64,000 bases of DNA from Aeoliella sp052161615 (GTDB taxonomy: Bacteria > Planctomycetota > Planctomycetia > Pirellulales > Lacipirellulaceae). Within the stretch, counting starts at the first letter, position 1. Each line of letters starts with the position of its first letter. A program made the position numbers and the translations under genes. The DNA lies in the NCBI RefSeq assembly GCF_052161615.1, contig NZ_CP197417.1, positions 434,001-498,000 of the forward strand, read 5' to 3'. Shown here piece after piece: positions 58,664-64,000 of the stretch. A model generated the notes under the pieces. It saw only the letters and a list, made by a program, of their open reading frames with translations. It searched no databases and had not been told where the DNA came from.

Positions 58664-61600
58664 ATAGCATCTGGTGGCAAGTCGCGGGCTGGACCATGAT
58701 CCACTTCCTCTGGATCGGCTCGCTGGTGTTCTTGGTGACGGCGCTAGTGCGACTGGCGCTATTCCGAGCGGCACCCCAGTGGCGCTACGCGGCGAGCCTC
58801 CTCGGACTCGCGGTGCTTGCCGTTTCGCCGCCCCTGATTGCGCTACGGATAGCGAGTGAAATCAAGCCACTCGCTGTTGTCGTAGAACCCATCGCTCAGG
58901 GAGTCGAAGATAGGTACGCCGGACCGCTTGCCGCATCTAGCTCGGCAGCGTCCCTTCCCGAAGCCGCGCCCCCCGCACCCGCGGTGATCGATCTCAAGTA
59001 CACGCCGATCACGGTCGAAGCTCCATCAGTCGAAGCGCCGCTCGAAGCTTCGCCAACTGAAACGGTCGTTGTTTCGCAAGCAATAGCGCCGCCGGCACCT
59101 GTGAGCGACGAACCGATGTTCGACCCGCAGTTGCTGCTCCAAGCCTTGCCAAGCTACCTACCGTGGCTCTGGATGATTGGCACGCCTGCGACGCTACTGC
59201 TACTCGCCACCGGGCTGATGGGAAGCGAACGACTCCGCCGTCGGGCGGAGCCGATCACAGACCCCGTGCTGCTCGAAACCCTGGCGAGGCTCACCGCCGC
59301 TCTGCGGATTGGCCGCCAAGTGTCGCTCGCCGTGAGCGATCGCGTGTTGCAACCGGTGCTGGTCGGCATCGTGCGGCCGCTGGTTCTGCTGCCGTCGGTG
59401 GCGCTCACCAGTTGGTCGCCCGCCGAGATCGAAATGGCGCTGGTCCACGAACTGGCCCACGTTCGGCGATGGGACAACTTGATGAATCTCATGCAACGGC
59501 TCGTCGAGTCGCTGTTGTTCTTCCACCCCGCCGTGTGGATCACCAGCCGGTGGGTCCGCGCCGACCGCGAGCATTGCTGCGACGCCGTGGTGGTCGCCCA
59601 CTGTGGCAACCGCGAGGCGTACGCCAGCCTGCTGGTGTCGGTGGCGAAGAGCTCCGTAACCCGGCGACTCCCGTCGCCCGCGATGGCCATGGCCTCGCAT
59701 CCCCTAGCCAAACGCGTGCGACGCATCCTGCAATTGGAGGACGATCCGATGTTGGTCTCAAAACGAACGCTGTTGTCGGTTGCCGTATTGCTCGCCGCGC
59801 TAACCGCCGGAGCCGTGTGGTCGAGCACGCAGGCGGAGGAGGCGAAAGCAAGTGAGTCAGAACCAGTGAGCCGGGTCGTCCCCGACCCCGGAGATGAAGT
59901 TGACGATCGCTATGCAATCGAAGGGCGCACGGAGGAAGTGGACGAACCTTTTGTCATCGATACTGAGTTCCGTGATGGAGAGACCACAAAGACTTATAGC
60001 TACGATGAAAATGACCCTGCTGATAAGTCTCGCGCCGACGAGATTCTCAAAGCGATCGAGGTTTTTGAGAAGGCAGGGCACAAGGTAAGTATTAATCCGA
60101 GTTCGGGTCGCGTGCAGGTACTTGTCATGCGAGGCGGGACGTCAGCGGAAGTTTTCGCCCCTAAGGACAATGCTTCAGATGTTGAACGATTGTTCGCTGC
60201 GAACCTGGAGAACACATCGAAGAAATCGAAACGCGAGCCGGAAGCGTCAGCGCCGGGAGTGGAGGAAGTAACCGCAGAGAGCACGGAGGACGCGGAGAAG
60301 AAGGAATCGATCATCCTTCATCCCGAGCTTACCGAAGCCGAACTCGCCGACATTCGGAAGACGTTGGCCGCCGAGAACACGGGTTACTCAGTCTCTGTGA
60401 ATGGCTCCTACGTGTTTCTGCGAAGCAACGACGGCTTGGTGAAGGCGCGGCGTTTAGAAATCAAACAAGGCAACTGGCGAGTCCTAGCACCCATCTTTGC
60501 GGAAGAATCTGGGGAGCACTACTCTTTTCTTTTAGCTGAGATTAATGGGCTCTCCCAAGAGTTCGAGACGCGTTGCATCAACCAAATAAAGAAGGACCTG
60601 CGGGACCATACTATTGAAGTCGTCCGATCTGATTGGGGGCCGGTCCGCCTATTAGCAACTCCGCACAATGTGATGAATGTTGTTGCTACCGATTTCGAAG
60701 GCCCAACCAGAATCTACGATATCGATGAAGCAATACCGGCCGAAACTATAAAGATGCTGATCGTCGCCCATGAAAAGGCAGGCAATAGCGTAATGATTCG
60801 GCGAGGGGACAGAGACAACTACCAAGTGGTCGTTACCAAACCTGGTGTAGCGTCCGACAAACCCGGCGAGCCGGAAGCGCCGGTTTCTGGAGAAGCAGCG
60901 CCCGGAGTAGAAGAACTAACCACGGAGAGCACGGAGGACGCAGGGAAGAGGACGGATCAGCAAGTCGCTGCGGCCGCCGATGTTCAGCCCAAACGCGCCC
61001 TGGCGGCGTTTTACTTTGCGAATGTCGGCGTCGGCCGCGGCAATGACGACCCCGCTCGCCACGCAGAGCGCATAGCGAAGCACGATGCGGAGTTCACCAG
61101 TGCGAAGGCGTTAGAAGGAGTTGTCTCGCGACTGAAGCTAGCCGATTCCATCGACGCGGAGTGGCTGAAGGACCATCTTAAGCTCAAGCGTGTGAATGAT
61201 TGGGAATTGCAGGTGGCCATCGAGTGCGGTCCGGAAGATGATATCAGCCAAGGCCAAGTTTCCGAACTTATGAAAGAAGTCGTCAACGCGTACTTCTTGC
61301 GCCAATTCCCTCACTCGGACGACGCCGGTCATCTGGGGTCTTTGTGGCACCTGAGTCCGAAGATGGACCCAGAGGACTTCGAAAAGGCTCGGATATTCTT
61401 CCGCGAGAATACCGATTGGACATTTCGACTGGGTGAAAACTCGGTGTCCTTGTCCGCACGAGGCGATGTATTCGTCTTCGACGAGATCTTGATCGTTGGT
61501 GATCTCATCATCGGACTGGCAGGGAGCCCCCAATCGATCAAAGCATTCACCGAGGCTCAGGCTTCCACCGCGAAGGACGAGGCGGAGAAGAATTGGTCCC

Positions 61601-63411
61601 CTATTAACCCGATGGTCAACAAGCCCCCCTTCCTCTCTCTCGAAGACCAGCGGATCGCAGATCTGGCCTACGGCATGCTCGGCGTCGAAGTCGCGGCGAT
61701 TGATGCCGAGGAGCTCGCAGCGGTGAAGGAGAAGGGGTTTGCGGGGGGAGTGAAGATGGAAAGTAGTGCGGGCAGGCGACAGCCTAACGGGATCCAGGGC
61801 GGCGACATCCTGGTAGGATTGCACGTTTGGCCCACAGCCGACTTGGATCAGCTTGCCGAAGTGCTACGACGAGGTGACCTCAATCAGTTCACGCCGCTGA
61901 AGTATTTCGTACTGCGGCAAGGAATTAGAACGGAGTACGTGAAGGGATCGTCACCAGACTCGCGGCATACTCCGGTGGAGGTACCATCCGGCGAGTGGAC
62001 GCTCCACACCGGCCGCGTCTCGTTCGACACCCAAAGGTGGAGCCAAGAGCAGCAGCGGCTCAAGCAGATTGAACTCAAGGCCGAGCAAGACGCGGGCAAG
62101 ACGACGCTACTTCCACTGCCGGGGCAACCCGGCGCGGTGAAGGTTGGACCCGCCGAAGCACCCGCCGCTGCCGCCAAGGAGCCCGAGAACCCTCCGCCCA
62201 TCGCGACCACGCCCATCGCCGAGCCAGCGGATGCTGAACCTATAAAACCGGCCCCACCCCAGCTCCTCTACGACGGCCGAACGTTCGACGACTGGCGGAC
62301 CGAGTGGAAGACGGAGCTGAAGACCGAGAACCGCACCGAGGCGATCAAAGCCCTACGAGCCTTCGGCCGCGCGGGCTACGGCAAAGAGGCGACCGAGGCA
62401 ATTTTGGAGGTGGCGGAGGAGTATCCGATGATTTCGATCGGTCATGAGGGCTCGCCGAAAGAGACTTTGCAAACAGCCATTGTCTATTCGTTCGTGGATA
62501 TCAATGACTCGTCTCCCATTCCGAGTGAGGTGTCGCTCCCGGTGATTCTCGACTGGTACGACGCGAGCCAAGAGAACCGAGTTCGCTTGGCGGCGTGGGT
62601 TCTGTCGAACACGGCTTCGAAGGACGTGAAGCTATTGGATCGCATCGCGGCGCTCGCAGACAACTCCACAATGGCGCTCGATGTGCTTCAACACCTCATA
62701 GCGAGTGATCCCAAGTTAAATCAGGAACGCACGCAAAAAGTGCTAAGGAAGTGCCTCGCGAGCGACGAACAAGGTATAGCCGTCGGGGCCATCATGAGTC
62801 TGATGCCCCGTCGCATGGTGGCATCAGCTAGCGGCAACTACGAGAGTGTGGTCGAGCTGCGGACACTGCCGACCTCCCTGCCTCCGCTACTATTTCACGA
62901 AGAACCTCGACTACGACAGTACGCGCGCCTTGTCCTCAATCACGCGAAGCCCGACCAGCTCGAGGATCTCCCCGAACTGCTAATGACCATCGCCGAGAAG
63001 CCTGGTGCGTCTGCAACTTTTAGAGGTGCTGCGGTGGTGGAGAAAACCGACGACGCGAAGGTGCAGAAGGCGCGTAGGCTTGATGCTTTGCGAGCGTTGG
63101 CAGCGATTGGAACCCATGCCCATGCGATGAGCGAACGTGTTTTCGCTCTCTTTGCAGTGGAAGATGATGACACCAAGAAGCTGGGAGAGTGGGTGATCAG
63201 TAACCTGCACACAACAAAATTGCCGCATGGTGGGCTTCGTTATGATGTACCTAAGGAGCTTTACGATCGCATTGAAGCAATGAAGAAGGATCAACCCGAC
63301 TTGAGAACCGAGATCGATTGGGAAAGAGAGGCGATAGAGCTTTTTCCGCAGGACCAATTCGGCGGTGGCGGAGGTTTTAGAGGCGACATGGGTGGCGGCG
63401 GCATGTTTTAA
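58660..63411 (+). CDS. BlaR1-like M56 metallopeptidase fused to PDZ-like and HEAT-like regions
   Basis: 1583 residues from the ATG at 58660, which overlaps the blaI stop; the open frame extends further upstream, but that part is the shadow of blaI. Membrane helices (about 10-60, 165-190, 365-390) enclose the M56 zinc site HELAH (263-267) in ALVHELAHVRRWDN, with HPAVWITSRWVRADREHCCD. Beyond the usual BlaR1 length come a 600-residue middle part with no clear domain but two in-frame copies of a repeat-derived segment (APGVEEVTAESTEDA, about 526-547; APGVEELTTESTEDA, about 737-764), a PDZ-like domain (about 1000-1100, GIQGGDILVGLHVWPTADLD), and a C-terminal HEAT-like helical region (about 1200-1570), ending GGGGGFRGDMGGGGMF. 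The peptidase should inactivate BlaI after a signal. Confidence 0.82.
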   Translation: MNSIWWQVAGWTMIHFLWIGSLVFLVTALVRLALFRAAPQWRYAASLLGLAVLAVSPPLIALRIASEIKPLAVVVEPIAQGVEDRYAGPLAASSSAASLPEAAPPAPAVIDLKYTPITVEAPSVEAPLEASPTETVVVSQAIAPPAPVSDEPMFDPQLLLQALPSYLPWLWMIGTPATLLLLATGLMGSERLRRRAEPITDPVLLETLARLTAALRIGRQVSLAVSDRVLQPVLVGIVRPLVLLPSVALTSWSPAEIEMALVHELAHVRRWDNLMNLMQRLVESLLFFHPAVWITSRWVRADREHCCDAVVVAHCGNREAYASLLVSVAKSSVTRRLPSPAMAMASHPLAKRVRRILQLEDDPMLVSKRTLLSVAVLLAALTAGAVWSSTQAEEAKASESEPVSRVVPDPGDEVDDRYAIEGRTEEVDEPFVIDTEFRDGETTKTYSYDENDPADKSRADEILKAIEVFEKAGHKVSINPSSGRVQVLVMRGGTSAEVFAPKDNASDVERLFAANLENTSKKSKREPEASAPGVEEVTAESTEDAEKKESIILHPELTEAELADIRKTLAAENTGYSVSVNGSYVFLRSNDGLVKARRLEIKQGNWRVLAPIFAEESGEHYSFLLAEINGLSQEFETRCINQIKKDLRDHTIEVVRSDWGPVRLLATPHNVMNVVATDFEGPTRIYDIDEAIPAETIKMLIVAHEKAGNSVMIRRGDRDNYQVVVTKPGVASDKPGEPEAPVSGEAAPGVEELTTESTEDAGKRTDQQVAAAADVQPKRALAAFYFANVGVGRGNDDPARHAERIAKHDAEFTSAKALEGVVSRLKLADSIDAEWLKDHLKLKRVNDWELQVAIECGPEDDISQGQVSELMKEVVNAYFLRQFPHSDDAGHLGSLWHLSPKMDPEDFEKARIFFRENTDWTFRLGENSVSLSARGDVFVFDEILIVGDLIIGLAGSPQSIKAFTEAQASTAKDEAEKNWSPINPMVNKPPFLSLEDQRIADLAYGMLGVEVAAIDAEELAAVKEKGFAGGVKMESSAGRRQPNGIQGGDILVGLHVWPTADLDQLAEVLRRGDLNQFTPLKYFVLRQGIRTEYVKGSSPDSRHTPVEVPSGEWTLHTGRVSFDTQRWSQEQQRLKQIELKAEQDAGKTTLLPLPGQPGAVKVGPAEAPAAAAKEPENPPPIATTPIAEPADAEPIKPAPPQLLYDGRTFDDWRTEWKTELKTENRTEAIKALRAFGRAGYGKEATEAILEVAEEYPMISIGHEGSPKETLQTAIVYSFVDINDSSPIPSEVSLPVILDWYDASQENRVRLAAWVLSNTASKDVKLLDRIAALADNSTMALDVLQHLIASDPKLNQERTQKVLRKCLASDEQGIAVGAIMSLMPRRMVASASGNYESVVELRTLPTSLPPLLFHEEPRLRQYARLVLNHAKPDQLEDLPELLMTIAEKPGASATFRGAAVVEKTDDAKVQKARRLDALRALAAIGTHAHAMSERVFALFAVEDDDTKKLGEWVISNLHTTKLPHGGLRYDVPKELYDRIEAMKKDQPDLRTEIDWEREAIELFPQDQFGGGGGFRGDMGGGGMF

Positions 63412-63566
63412 CGCTAGCTTGTCCTCTTCCCCAATAGCCGACGAGCTACGCCTCGTCGGACCGTCCCGCGATCGACTGCGAACTTGAAGCACACTTCCCA
63501 GGTCATCCCGGAGAGATGTAGCTCTCCCGCTAGGGCGCGACAATCCGTTCGGTTACAATCCCTCCC

Positions 63567-64000
63567 ATGACACTAGTCGTGGGAGTTGACGAAGCGGGGT
63601 ACGGGCCGAACTTGGGGCCGCTTTGTATTGGTGTGTCGGCGTGGGAAGTCGGGGGAAGGGCTAGGGGCCGGGGGCTGGGGGCTAGGGACGCGCAAGCGGA
63701 TGTCGATCTGTTTCGATTGCTAAAGCGTGCGGTGGCGAATGGCCCGTGTGAAAAGCGTTTGCCGATCGCCGATTCGAAGCTGCTCTACAAACCGGGTGGC
63801 GGGGTCGAGGCGCTCGAGTGTGGGGTGCTGGCGATGATGTCGCTACTAGACCAAGCGCCGGCCAGTTGCTGGGAGACGCTGATCGACGGGCTCGCGGCGG
63901 ATAGCGAAGGCTGTCGGCATCAGTTGCCCTGGCACGCGAATGGCTATAACGCCGCGGTGCCACGCGATACGTGTCCCGATCGCCTGAGTTCGATGCAATC
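63567..64000 (+). CDS. RNase HII-like protein (3' end cut)
   Basis: 144 codons are visible, open to the window edge. VVGVDEAGYGPNLGPL at the N-terminus matches the GxDEAGxGPLxGP active-site motif of RNase HII (rnhB), including the Asp-Glu pair. IADSKLLY corresponds to the family's DSKxL. The large differences elsewhere suggest an RNase H-like paralogue rather than rnhB itself. Residues RARGRGLGARDAQ (bases about 63657-63698) come from a G-rich stretch (AGGGGCCGGGGGCTGGGGGC) that looks like a simple repeat inserted in frame. TACAAT just before the ATG could be a -10 box of a leaderless transcript. Confidence 0.75.
   Translation, partial: MTLVVGVDEAGYGPNLGPLCIGVSAWEVGGRARGRGLGARDAQADVDLFRLLKRAVANGPCEKRLPIADSKLLYKPGGGVEALECGVLAMMSLLDQAPASCWETLIDGLAADSEGCRHQLPWHANGYNAAVPRDTCPDRLSSMQ

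Overview
The window is about 60% GC and looks like chromosomal DNA of a planctomycete, probably order Pirellulales. That is inferred from the gene content: a PEP-CTERM/dockerin surface protein, long ECF sigma/anti-sigma pairs, a Tat-signal Gfo/Idh/MocA oxidoreductase, a MoxR-DUF58-DUF4129 block, GxxExxY and DUF433/DUF5615 genes, and many interspersed palindromic repeats between genes. I see no phage, integrase, rRNA, tRNA or CRISPR array. Both window edges cut genes: lgt on the left and an RNase HII-like gene on the right.

Layout. 0-12.8 kb: a PDZ-containing lgt, a secreted PDZ protein, rlmN, sppA, a TIM-barrel isomerase, an ECF sigma/anti-sigma pair, a helical-repeat protein, a Gfo/Idh oxidoreductase and a leucine-rich-repeat protein. 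13-15.2 kb: a small membrane protein and three divergent FliL-like secreted or lipoproteins with no flagellar genes nearby. 15.4-22 kb: a Yej/Opp-type peptide ABC importer (binding protein, two permeases, fused double ATPase), interrupted by a GxxExxY gene with 37-bp inverted repeats at its ends. 22-31.3 kb: GNAT, DUF202, an unknown conserved protein, a CDGSH Fe-S protein, a second ECF sigma/anti-sigma pair, bioF, a membrane/coiled-coil protein and a rhomboid protease. 31.5-38 kb: an FGE-like protein, a TIGR01777 epimerase, and a minus-strand operon MoxR-DUF58-DUF4129.

38-39.4 kb is a 1.4-kb gene-free stretch. It holds an array of small hairpins and, on the minus strand, a consensus sigma-70 promoter (TTGACA, 17 bp, TATAAT), a strongly structured RNA of about 250 nt and a rho-independent terminator. 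It matches no RNA family I can recognise and is the best candidate here for something undescribed. 39.4-43.5 kb: a small methyltransferase and a giant secreted beta-repeat protein with dockerin and PEP-CTERM. 43.8-49.8 kb: the pyruvate dehydrogenase complex (lpdA, aceE, aceF), whose intergenic gaps are filled with repeats. 49.9-58 kb: a Uma2 nuclease-fold protein, an alpha/beta hydrolase, a site-2 protease, an HDOD protein with a degenerate GGDEF domain, a YCF48-like/PIG-L-like/CBM9-like fusion and a DUF433-DUF5615 toxin-antitoxin-like pair. 58.2-63.4 kb: a BlaI repressor and a very large BlaR1/M56-PDZ-HEAT-like fusion sharing an operator-promoter.

Two cross-cutting themes stand out. First, at least ten families of short palindromic repeats are spread between genes, several with paired (compensatory) changes in the stems. 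Second, sequences resembling those repeats occur in frame inside the M56 fusion, and probably inside the AceF linker and the RNase HII-like gene, where they supply disordered linker residues.
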